Assembly (NCBI GenBank): GCA_008692225.1
Contig: VICG01000003.1
Span: 1,357,501-1,421,500 of the forward strand
DNA length: 64,000 nt
Reading direction: 5' to 3'
Source of the DNA: Monilinia fructicola
Taxonomy: Eukaryota > Ascomycota > Leotiomycetes > Helotiales > Sclerotiniaceae
Below the pieces are notes generated by a model. The model did no database searches, had not been told where the DNA came from, and saw only the letters and a list, made by a program, of their open reading frames with translations. A program made the position numbers and the translations under genes. Positions 24,529 through 35,598 of the stretch are shown piece by piece. Each line of letters starts with the position of its first letter. The first letter of the stretch is position 1.

Positions 24529-27500
24529 ATGAGCGCAGATATTCAGAGGAGTAATGGGCACTCATCCGCTACTGGTCACTTGTTTGACCCGGAGCAGAAT
24601 AGTGATTTGGGAAGTCTCGCCACATCTGGAATCTCAGCAGTTATCATTGGTTCAGAATGGCACTTCAAACCAGCTGGAGTCATGGAAGTTGAAAAGCGTT
24701 TCGCGGAGAGACTAAGGCAGATGCGAGCTGTAAGCATGTTTCCCTCAATACGTTTCGAGTGTTTCTTCGACGCAGTTCATCATTCTTATCAAGCCTGTGA
24801 GAATTTCTTCTGCGTCTCAAGCTCTTCTTACAGACGATCTTATATTTGGGCTTTTTATCTTCAAAATCACAGAGCCAACGCATATTCTAGAGCAAGCCTT
24901 AGAACAAATGCTGCGCATTCCTCTTCTTTTCAAACACCCCTGTCAACAAAACAAATAGAATCTATCACTAAAAGGATATTAGGAAGGCTGCATTCAATGG
25001 CGCAACCAGGATCACCATTTCCAGCTCTCTTCGGAAAGACATCTCGTACCCCTGTTACAAGAGTTAAATCGAATCACAAGAGAAATAATTATAGAAGAGG
25101 GAGGTGATAGGAAACCGGGATCCGAGGATGACGACGATGATGATGATACATACAGCGACTTATCCACTGAGGTATGTAACTCCCACAAGACATGCCACTA
25201 TTATAGATGCTCACATTTTCTTAGTTTCATAGCAACTTGATCGAGAAAGTGGCTCAGTACGAACCATTGCAGCACAAAAGCTTACCCAATTCAGCTACAG
25301 ATGATGTCTTTTACCCAGATGTCATCAAAGAGTTTGACTATCGCGGTATCTGGATGTATTATGACGGCAGCCTGATGGACAAAATCTTGAAACTGGCCAT
25401 TGTTCAGGAACTGGAGGCCATGACGGGCAGCAAAATTGTCAAGTCACCCAGCGAGTCCAAGGTTTACATCGGATCAGATCAGAATGGTAGCGTGGATGTG
25501 GTCGTTGCTAAGCTTGATAACATCGCGAAATATAGTGTGGGCGAATTTCCCATCCTTTTGAATTTCATATGAAGCTAATCATCCACGCAGTTGACAAATA
25601 CCTTGTTCTTTCATGTATTCTATACAGAGGAGATAGAGTTGTGCAAATTTGCCATCAAGGCATTTCCTGAGATAAAGAAGAAGTTCCTCGAAACCACTTT
25701 GATGGAGCAAATGCCCTTTCCTGAATATTTATCTGGAAGACTCACAGTCAGAGCTTGTCCATGGAACGCCCCCAAGGTGAGTTATCTTCCAGTGAAAATA
25801 GGCAAGTATACCGCAGCGGTTCCAAGTCTAGGAGCACAAATAGCTGCAACCAAGCTATGGGCTGGTTTTGTTTGGCAGCCTCGTGGAACGTCTGAAGATG
25901 ATCCAGAGAGATACTTTCCCAATGGCTATGTAAAAGAAATTGAGGGACAAGAAGCTAGGGAGGAGACAACAAATAACAACGAAGCTGGTTCGATGCATGT
26001 TGATATTGCAGGCTGGGTAGAAAATGCTTCAACGACGGCCGATCCTTCGCAGAAATTAACCATCGAAGAATGGAGGGGCACGGTCGACATTCGTTCCAAC
26101 CCTTTAGCTCGCTTGGCTATGGCCTCGGAGCCAGAGGCGAGCACACCGAAAATTACGGCGAAAAATGAAGAATGGAATGGTACAATTCACAAAGAGATGG
26201 CGAGAGACTTTGATATGTCCCCCAGTTCTGTAGAAGACTTGAAAAATCCTTTTGAGCCAGACACTAATACACTAAAAGGCCAGTAAAATCCTCTTCCTCA
26301 AAACTAATTTCAGTGCTGACTTTTGCGTAGGGTGGTCATCGCCGGATGAAGGCAGTGAGAGTACAATTATGCAATCAAGCCTTCTTGATTCTGCACTTGA
26401 CGCAGAATTGACAAACTCTGACTGGAATGCCCTCAGAAACAACGCTTCAGAGAATGCGCTTATTGATATTAGCTCAAGTCCCACCAGGTCTCCCAATCTG
26501 AGGATATTCGAGACGCCCAATGGTTCTAATACTTGGAGTGCTGTTCAATATATGGCCTTAGAGCCGCCAGCATTACCAGCCTCTTTGAGGTCCCTTAAAT
26601 TCTCCCAACTTCCGTCCGAGGAACTCCGGGGCTTAATGACTACGTTATCTGCGTCAATGACAGACTCGAAATTGAATTACGGTAACGAGGCTTTAAATCT
26701 GATGGATTTTCCAAAGCTACCCATGGTGCCTGAAAGTTCTAGTTTGAAGCCTTCTTTAATGTCTGCTAATGCATGGCCGAGATTGTCCCCTGCACGAAGC
26801 GCGGGAGGCTTCAGGATCAGATATCATTGGCGGAAATCAAGCAACGCAGCCCGGTGGTCAACTTAAGGATGAGATCAGTACTCGAGTTTTCCACAAGACC
26901 ATGGCTCGGAAAGCATCGCCTGATAGGAAAGAAGTATTAGCGACAAGTATCCCAGAGCCACAAGAATATTTTTTGAAAGATTTTACAGGAACTTTTGGTG
27001 TTTTGATGACCCCTGTGAGAGGCTTTCACGGCAAAGTCAAGGTACATTTGGACTTCGGTAGAATTTTGCTGGGAAATCTTCCTGTAAAGATCGTTTCTAA
27101 AGGTGAACACAGTAAACCATGGGACCCGGATTTTATCAATAGGCACTTGTGCCCACCAAGCGATGTCGAATTAAGACAGGGAGATGGACCTGAGCTTTTT
27201 TTCACTAATCTTCTATCGAAATTGGAAGCTGATTTGATATTCCTCTCCAAGCTTAAAGGCAAAGATGGCACTCGTCTCTGGTCCGAAAAGAGTACCGAGT
27301 GGAAGGTAACATATGAGTTTACGTGCGAAGAAATGCGTACCGGCAAATTATTTACCATTGAGATTGATGCAGAGACGTTTGAAACTCACATTGTGGTTTT
27401 GAAAAGAGTTTGGTGAAATCCATGTGCATGGTACAATGCGCCACTGGGATATCAAACTTGCAGTCGATGGAATTGAAGACGAGGGAGAAATTCGAGATAA

Positions 27501-28051
27501 TTGGCCAGGTTATGATGATCTAGCCAGAGAGATTCAGCGCACTCTTTACATTCCGTAAGTCTGAAAAATCATGACTAAGAATTTGAACTGACGCCTAATC
27601 ATTTAGTCCTGGAAATGAGAAACCAAATCACGCATTCAAACTCCCAAAACATATTATGGAGCAATTCTTTATCTATCATCTCAAGACTCGTAAGACTAGA
27701 ACTTACGACAGTCTTGATGGGAACTCCAAATTACATATTACAGATATTGATAAATCTTGTGGACACGAGTTACCGGTTAAGGATCAAGGAATCTCGGTTT
27801 ACTACTTCCCATGGGAGAAGAGAGAGCCCAGCATGGAGAAAAGATGGTATGAGGCTTCTATCACATCTGTGACGATGGACAAACTCCTCCAGCAGAATGT
27901 GAACCTTGAGCTTGGCGAGGAAGTTTCATGGACAGCCTCAGATCTGGCAGCAAAAAAGCTCTCGAATACATTCATCAAACCTGCATGTACCATGCTAGCA
28001 CAGATGGATGGTGTTGGTTTCTATAATGATATTCAAAATCTCAAGGTTTAG
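24529..28051 (+). CDS. Large uncharacterised ascomycete protein with KH-like segment
   Basis: I do not recognise a named family with confidence; it may belong to a fungal DUF (DUF7905-like, from memory). Exon 1 (24529-24729) starts MSADIQRSNG. Exons that follow include one beginning 25225 (FHSNLIEKVAQYEPLQHK), one at 25591, and the last at 27607-28051. Clear introns are 25172-25224, 25537-25590 and 27555-27606; the splice between about 24730 and 25110 is unresolved. Around 25300-25530 the sequence LKLAIVQELEAMTGSKIVK plus KVYIGSDQNGSVDVVVAKLD resembles a KH domain without the GxxG loop, suggesting RNA binding (inference). An acidic Asp run precedes it and a Ser-rich linker follows. A conserved C-terminal domain runs from YFLKDFTGTFGVLMTP to the end. 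Frame breaks, each cured by removing one base, lie near 26275, 26803 and 27403. Roughly 1,000 aa. Confidence 0.65.
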
Positions 28052-29594
28052 AGATGCACTTAATCACTCTGCAACAGGATACCGAGAGCTGCCAGATACA
28101 AAGTTGGTTCCCTACAGTCTTGAGTAATAGATAGATGCATACTTCGCTGTACCTGGAAAACAACACGATTGATGGGTGGTATTGGCTGGTTCGAGTCCAA
28201 TATGATGGCAATCTAACAGAACGGATGGGGAGATTAGTCATTGTTGCTGCTATCATTCAAATTTCACTTGAACTCTATGATTTTTGGTGCAGGTGTATTA
28301 TGCGTGCAGGATATTATAATGATGAAACCGTCCATGCATGCTTCAGAATTATCCCAATTAATGAATTTGAAATTAAAACCACGTACGAGTAGTTGATATA
28401 AACTCCAAATTGCTACGTTTCGTCAATACACAATAGTATGAAGTAGGGAAAAAAGAGTACACAATGTCCTATACTATCTCCCGCTCAGATACATATTTAT
28501 CTCAAATCTGAATACAATCGAGGGATAGGAGAAATAAGCACTAGCGTCATGACGCCCAACATTAGTCTAGTGATGAGCATTGTTGCATTTAAACTCTCTG
28601 GCGAACTTATAGTGCTTCAGTCTCTTGACTCTCTGCTTCTGCCCTTTCATTGGGTGGTCCCAGATCTGTAGGCTGGTCGCGACTGGGAATGGAAGAGAGA
28701 AAGATAAAGGGGTGCAGGTGACGAGGGGATATTTGGATTAGGGTGCGCGTGGTGACTCAAAGTTTGACGTGGGTGTAATGACATGTCGGTAGACAGAAGG
28801 TCGACATCGACATCGATGGCGTTCTCCTTGAGAATTTCCTCTTCGACATTCTTATTTTTCTTTTTGGCCCCAAGCTCCAGGCTCGAAAGCGAATTCGTAT
28901 ACGCCCTTGGGATAACCCACATGTGATTATCACGTCGTGTTTTTTTTTGGTTCACGCATCACAGAGGTGTGGGCTTCGTAGCGTCATTGTCGTTTGGTGG
29001 TATGTCCTACTCGCGATTTTTCACACTCTTTCTTTTGATGTATCTGTTGCAGTGGAGTACCGGCCAGGTATGCGAAGGATGTGGAGAGAGAACGCTGGGA
29101 TCAAGGGGTTTTTTTGACGCGAGACGGATGTGGAATGGAAAAAGGGGTGGTGGATGGACTGTGTTTTGAGTGTGGAGGAGACGATTTTCGCGAAGTTCTA
29201 CCATTTCGGCGGTGGAGCATTGATTTCGCGCTTAGAAAATCCTACCATAATCAACTATTGACCGATGAGCTTTGGTCGAACGAAATGATGACTTTATATT
29301 CGCGAATAGATTGCGAATGGATGGACAATCAATGAATGTTCTGGTGGTGTTGCTAGATGGGAAGAGAGATGTTTAAGAAATTATGATGTTGGGAGATACT
29401 TCAGACGTAATTAGTTCTAACCTACGTCATCATGAAAGAACGTGCACCAACCACCCATCGCGCATATGCATCTTCCCCTCCTTCATTCTTCAACTCTGTT
29501 TGACCGCCTCCCGTTTGAATATATATACTTGTAACGACAATACACCTCATCAGAGCTACTTACGAGCAAACCGTAGCTGTAACGCGAAGATCAA
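28052..29594. other. Intergenic region
   Basis: No supported gene. A minus-strand open stretch at 28647-28955 with a Lys/Glu-rich patch and a plus-strand one at 28969-29335 have no recognisable features. The final 150 bases are the NAXD promoter side, with short T/C-rich segments. Confidence 0.5.
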
Positions 29595-30755
29595 ATGTCG
29601 GAAGACAATCAGGCCATGTCGAAAGCGACCAGAGATCTGTTGACGAAGGTCAGAAAGATTGTACCACCAATGCTTAGTAAATTTCACAAAGGTACATCCC
29701 ATTCATTGCGTATATTTACGATTCGTTGACATATATAAGGGCAGCTGGGTCGAATAGCCGTGATTGGGGGAAGTGAAGACTACACTGGGGCACCATACTT
29801 CTCTGCAATGGCCAGCGCAAGGCTAGGCGCGGACATGGTACGATTTTCCATAACCACACGTCGCATCGCCGGCCCTTTGGGCTAACTTGTATTTGTGCAG
29901 AGCCATGTCATCTGCGAGCCCGGAGCCGCACAAGTCATCAAGACATACTCCCCAAACCTCATGGTCCACCCATTGATGCGGCAATCTTCCCATGCGAAAA
30001 TGACCGAATCCGCGGGCTCAATTGCTCAAAGCGTGATTGATATGCTACCTCGATTACATGTGATAGTTATTGGGCCTGGACTTGGAAGAGACAAATTAAT
30101 GCAGGAAACATGCGCCAAGGTTCTTGAAGCTGCTAGAGAGAACAATATGCCGTTTGTCCTGGATGCGGACGGTTTACAGCTTGCGCAGAACCGGCCGGAG
30201 CTCGTCCAAGGATATAGGGAGTGCATATTGACACCGAATGTCGTGGAATTTGGCAGACTCTGCAAGAGCAAAGGCATCGAGGTTGAAGGTCTGATTGGAG
30301 CAGAAGGTGCTGAGAAGCTGGCAAAGGCATTTGGTGGTGTCACGGTTGTACAAAAAGGAGCACAGGACTATATTTCGAATGGAGATAAGACATATGTTAG
30401 TGATATAGAGGGAGGATTGAAGAGGAGTGGTGGGCAAGGTGATACTTTGACAGGAAGCCTGGCAACATTCTTGGGATGGAGAAAGGCATACCTGGACAAA
30501 TTATGGGATCATGAGGGGGATATTGATGACATCGAATCATTGGCCTTGGCAGCATTCGGAGGTAGTAGCATAACAAGAGTAAGTACCTCGGAAGTTCAAG
30601 CTTACATGCTGGCATATATTAATTCTCGATAGGAATGCTCAAGGCTAGCTTTCGCCAAGAAGGGCAGGAGCTTGCAAGCCAGCGATCTCACTGAAGAAGT
30701 GCACGCCGCATTTACCAATCTTCTCGACTGTGACGACTCAGGCGCCAAGTTGTAG
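29595..30755 (+). CDS. ATP-dependent (S)-NAD(P)H-hydrate dehydratase
   Basis: Repair enzyme that dehydrates damaged NADHX/NADPHX back to NADH/NADPH using ATP (ADP in bacteria); eukaryotic NAXD/CARKD. Four exons are read: 29595-29691, 29740-29837, 29901-30578 and 30633-30755. The introns are 47, 63 and 54 bases, giving 331 aa with an intact frame, the usual size of the YjeF C-terminal, ribokinase-like fold. Visible motifs are [19 protein letters not shown] near residue 38, GPGLGRD at about 123-129, [19 protein letters not shown] and the phosphate-binding/catalytic [17 protein letters not shown] near 260. The N-terminus has no obvious targeting peptide, though an upstream alternative start cannot be excluded. 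The last exon supplies the C-terminal helix ([16 protein letters not shown]). Confidence 0.96.
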
Positions 30756-31259
30756 ATTAACAAAATAATACAAATTAAATGCTAGTGAGATCTAGATATC
30801 CTTTGCCAGTTACGTGAGGCGGGGAGTGGAAATTGCTTCACTTTCCCAACTGTCGAGCTAATGGACGGCGACACTAGTACAGAACCAGATGGAGCTAAAT
30901 CATAGATATGCAACGAAAGATCAAGTACCGAAAGAGTCAGCAATAGCAGGATGCGAGGTATTCCAATAGAGGAAGAAGGGTGGTACAAAGGCATCAAATG
31001 GCCCGTCAATAAACTCGAGTAGCTCCCTGATGACAACTCCCAAAATAGTGGTTGATCCCGACGGAATCTGAGATCCGTGCCTTTTCCTCAATATCTTGAA
31101 ACAGGGCTGCTGATGTTTTAAGGGTGGTCCTGTCCTGATATTGGCGAGGGAGACCAATGAGGATGGCTCCGGAGCTTATCTCATCCTCAGACCCTTCGGT
31201 GTTACGTAAGCATATAAAATCTATAAACCAGCTAATCAGAGCGATATGGGGTACCCAGT
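30756..31259. other. Spacer between NAXD and the AT island
   Basis: About 500 bases of normal composition ending abruptly at the AT-rich block. Minus-strand open stretches (30921-31157 and an overlapping one) have no domain I recognise. No gene is supported. Confidence 0.45.
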
Positions 31260-31682
31260 CTTTTATCGAAGGGTTTGAACTTATTTGGTTCTATTTTTGG
31301 TGTATATTGTAATATTTAATATTTTAATAAAAAATTAAATTAATTATTATTTATTATATTACTATTTAAATTATTTAAGGGCGATTTAATTTATAAAAAC
31401 AAATTTCTTTTCATTTTTATATATATTCATATATATTTTATTATTATTCGATTAGGTATATATATATCCTTAAAGTTTAAAAGTCAATATAAAAAAAGGT
31501 AATATTTAATAATAACAATTATTCCCCTTTTTATTATTAAATTATTATCCATTTCTATATTAAATTAAATATATCCTAAAGATTTTTTAATCAATTTGAT
31601 TTCCATTATATAAATAACTTTTTTTAAAATATTATAGTTATTAAGAAATGTTCTAATAAATGCTTACCTTTTTGTTACTTTT

Positions 31683-31860
31683 ACTTTTTCTTTATTTTTT
31701 GTATACTTTTGTAAACTTCTATAAACTTTTATAAATTTTTAAGTATTTTTAAGTACTTTTGTATACTTTTATATATTCCTATATACTTTTGTATGCTTTT
31801 GTATACTTTTATATATTTTTGTATACTTTTAATATCTTTTGAGTATTTTTATAATAATCG
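31683..31860 (+). repeat. Degenerate 10-11 base tandem repeat (TATAAACTTTT type)
   Basis: Irregular tandem copies of a TATAAACTTTT/GTATACTTTT word. Similar arrays in the same orientation occur at about 32120-32230 and 35265-35390, and in the opposite orientation at about 39480-39650. Confidence 0.75.
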
Positions 31861-32119
31861 AATAATAAATGTTTTTATAGAATAAGAAAAGTAACTATTT
31901 ACTTTCTTAATATTAATTACTTACTATTTATTATTTTGTTTATATATATAAATTTTTAGATTACTAAAAGCTTATTGTATATAGATTATACAAATAGTTA
32001 AAGATGAATTTAAATATTTTATACGATACGATTTTATTATATAATATAAAATATAAGTCTTTTTTTGTATTTATTTTTTTATTTATTATTAAAAATAAGC
32101 TTTTATTATCTTTTTATTA

Positions 32120-32230
32120 TGTCCTATAAACTTTTATAAGATCTTATAAACTTTTATGAACTTTTATAAACTCTTATAAACTTATATAAATATCTAACAA
32201 CTTTTTTAAATTTTTTTAAACTTTTGATAT
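32120..32230 (+). repeat. Second TATAAACTTTT-type tandem repeat
   Basis: About 110 bases of the same word as the array at 31683, with copies such as CTTTTATAAACTC. It lies about 300 bases upstream of the helicase relic. Confidence 0.7.
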
Positions 32231-32521
32231 ATTATAAACTTTAATAATAATTTGTAGTAATAAAAAAAAAACAAATGGGTGTAGGAAATATATTAAATAA
32301 CAAACCAAAAATAGGAACAAAGGAGATAAAATAGAAGGTAATAAGTTTATTGTATCAAGTTTAATTATATTTAATATTAAATTAGAAGAATATATACAGC
32401 GGATTGAAAAAGTATATTTAAAAAATATGTTGGAAATGATTGAAAAAAAAACATTAATAAAGTATTTTAATATATATAAAAGAACTAATAAATATTTGTT
32501 TATAACGAATTTTTTTTTTGT

Positions 32522-34135
32522 TTAGATGATTTTATTATTTAATTATCAAAACTAATACAAATATATATTCTTTGTTAATTAATATATGGAAAAAATAATA
32601 TCTTATACATTGCTAAAATTGGTTTTAGAAAAAGTTTTATACTCTATGTATATTCAATTTTAATAAAGCAAATTACTCTTTAAATAATTTTATTAACGAA
32701 ACTAGAAGAAGAATAATTTAGAGATATTAGAAAATTACTTGGGATCTTATTTTGTTTTTTGAATATTAAATTTTTAAAAAAGCAAAGTGATATTATTAAA
32801 AAGATATCAAATTTGGAGTATATCTATATACTCTTTAATTTAGAATAAGTATCTTTGGTTAAATTTAAAGATACATTTAAATCCCCAATTTTGTTGTTTA
32901 ATATTGGATTTGTTGCTATAAATGAATACCATTTTATTTTATAATGAAAAAAATTTAGATTGCAATTTATAATGTTAAAGCAATTGTGATATCTTTTATT
33001 ATAAGAAATAGTATAGTTTGAATATATAATTATTTTAAATATTAAGAATTAAGGGATTGTTTTGTAGGATAATAGATTTCAAAATATGGCAGATTATTTA
33101 TATCGAATTAGCATTATCCATACATCAATAGATTATCCAAATATTTCTTTTTCAATTATTTTTATTATTAATAATAAAATTATTAATTATAAATCTTTAT
33201 ATTATTTATTAAATCAAACTATAAATGAAAATAGAAATTTTATATCTGAGAATATTTTTAAAACTATTGTATTTATTAATACAAGAAATACAATTGTTAC
33301 AATAGTAATAGTTTTTTGAAATTATTTATTAATAAAGATAATTAATGAAGAAATAATATATTCTATTGAAAAAGATTTTAAAAAGTTTTATATGCTTAAT
33401 ATAATTAAAATATTTTATTTTAAGTTTAGCTTTATAAATCGAAATACAAAATACAATGAATTTATATTACTAACATTTATTATTTGTATTATAATATTAA
33501 TTATCTCGTTTGTTATAAGAATTAATATTCTAAATTTACTTAAAGTTATTTTTTAAAATATTAGAAAGTTAAAGATAACAAAATATTAGCAAAGGATAAA
33601 GCAAGGAGGTAAAGGATTTTTGTATATATATAAAGTATATATCTTTATTTTATACTATTATTTTGACTTATTTAAATTAAATCTAATAATAAATAAAGTA
33701 TTTACTATTTTAACATTTTCAAATAAAAATTTGATTTAGCGATAAAAGATTATAGAAAAGTATATATTATTAGTTTATTAAAAAGTTTTATAATTGCAAG
33801 TTTTATAATCATTTCAAAACGCTGATATTGATAACTAATTTAATATAGATTTAGATTTGGAAATTAATATTAAAAGTATTGTTAATAATAATGATATTAT
33901 TGAGCCTTTTGTATTAAAAAATATTACTTATATTTGAATAAAAATGAAAATGGATAAGAGAAAGGCTATTCTTTTTATATAGTTAATTATTTATAGCAGC
34001 GAATATTATAAAAAAGCTTTTTTAGATTATTTTAAAGAATATCTTCTTAAAAAAGAAGAAGATGAAGAAATTGTTTTATTCGAAAAATGTTGTAATAAAT
34101 ACAATCTAAATCTTATACTTATTTTAATGATATTT
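32522..34135 (+). pseudogene. RIP-inactivated relic of a RecQ-type DEAH-box helicase
   Basis: One reading frame carries every helicase landmark in order and correct spacing. The Walker A relic is AKIGFRKS at 32612-32635 (canonical AKTGxGKS). The DEAH-type box is VAINEYH at 32912-32932 (canonical VAIDECH). The motif III region follows, then RISIIHTSIDYPNISFSI and KTIVFINTRNTI at 33100-33290. A motif V relic is SFVIRINILNL at 33506-33538, a motif VI relic is QRIKQGGKG near 33587, and the RecQ zinc-binding KCCNKYNLNL (canonical CCDxCNP) lies at 34085-34114. All lie in the same frame over 1.6 kb, so no net indel occurred. Damage is stop codons at former Trp/Gln and substitutions G>R, D>N, C>Y, T>I and A>V, exactly those from C-to-T on either strand. 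The gene is dead. The ancestral element (cellular, subtelomeric or transposon-borne) is unknown. Confidence 0.88.
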
Positions 34136-35264
34136 TCAATAACTATTAAATTGATATTAAAGCTTTAAAAAAGTATTATAATTAAATTTACATTTGAATT
34201 ATTAGAAAAGTAATATAAAACTAAAATACAAAAAATAATATCTAATAAATAACGATTTACATTATTAAAGATTTTCTTTATAAAAAGCAATTTATACTTA
34301 TAATTAACTAATTTATATCATTGAAAACTTAATAATAATCTTTTTAAATAGTAAAATAATTTAATTATTAATAATTTGTATAATAAAATCCCAAAATTAG
34401 AATTATAAAAGTTTTTTAATTAATATAAAGATAAATTGATATTTTTTCTTTAATCTTTTTATAATTTAATTACTTTTTTATATATAGAATATAGGAAAAT
34501 AATAAATTGGAAAAAGAAAAATAAAGAAAAGGCTAAAAAACAAAAAAAAAAAGGTTGAAAAGCAAAAAGCTGTAAATAAATCCAATTTTATAATTTAATT
34601 TTTTAAAGCTATATTGATATTAGCAAAAAAACAATTATATACATTTTAAAAAGCTTAAAATAATAATATTTTATAGTAATTAATGCAACTTTAAATTAGT
34701 AAAAAAAATTTAAATACTTAATTCAGAATGTTTAAACCTATTTAACCTGCTAATCCTTTAGTATTTAAATTTGCTATTTGATTTTCTAGCCTATTAGCAT
34801 TAGCATTAGCAAAAGTTAAAACTACTCTATATACAAATAGTATACAATCTAATATAAAACTATTATTAATATTTAAAGTAAAAAGAAAAAGAAATAAATT
34901 TTTTGTATATAATCCAATAATTTCTAATAGTATTTTTATTTTATTTTTTTTTTATCTCAATTTATGTTTTACAACCCAATAGTTTAATTATTCTCATTAT
35001 TAAGTATATTACAAGAAATACAAAATAAAGTAAGAAATACAAAGATATTTTTTGCTCAATCTTTAATTTCAAGGTTATCACCATTCCTAATTCAAATATA
35101 AGATAATTAAATATTTGATAATAAAATAGTATTAAAAATTTAGTTAAATAAAGATATAGTTTTAAATAGTTAAATAAATAATAACAATATATAAAAAAAC
35201 ATTTTATAAAAATATTATAATATAATTTTTAATAGCTTTCATTTATTTATAAATACTTTTAAAA

Positions 35265-35390
35265 ATTTTTATAAGCTATTATAAGTTACTATAAACTCTT
35301 ATAAACTTCTATAAGCTCCTATACAATCCTATAAACTTTTGTAAACTTTTATAAACTTTTATAAACTCCTATAAACTTTTAAATTAATAA
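35265..35390 (+). repeat. Third TATAAACTTTT-type tandem repeat
   Basis: About 125 bases of the same degenerate word, for example repeated CTATAAACTC and TTTTATAAACT units, lying downstream of the helicase relic and in direct orientation to the arrays upstream of it. Confidence 0.75.
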
Positions 35391-35540
35391 ATATAAATGT
35401 TAATTAAATAAGCAAAGCAAAAGCAAACGGATGAAAAAAAGCAATAATACTTTAACTCTGTATTATTCCATTAATATTATTGATTTTGTTTATGAAAGTA
35501 TAACAACTTTTGTATTATTTTATAAACTCCTATAACTTTT

Positions 35541-35598
35541 TCGAATAAAAGCTCTTTCAAATAAAAGCTCTTTCGAATAAAAGCTTTTTCAAATAAAG
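35541..35598. repeat. 16-bp tandem repeat (TCGAATAAAAGCTCTT)
   Basis: Three full copies and a partial fourth of a 16-base unit, alternating TCGAATAAAAGCTCTT and TCAAATAAAAGCTCTT. The G/A alternation at one CpG/TpG-type site fits RIP-style C-to-T change on one copy. Confidence 0.88.

Noticed and set aside
28180..28205. tRNA T-arm-like GGTTCGAGTCC
   Set aside because: No acceptor stem, anticodon arm or polymerase III A box at the right distance.
33086..33319. Intact 77-codon gene in the AT island
   Set aside because: It is a stop-free segment of the RIP-damaged helicase relic, continuous in frame with motifs on both sides, so not an independent gene.
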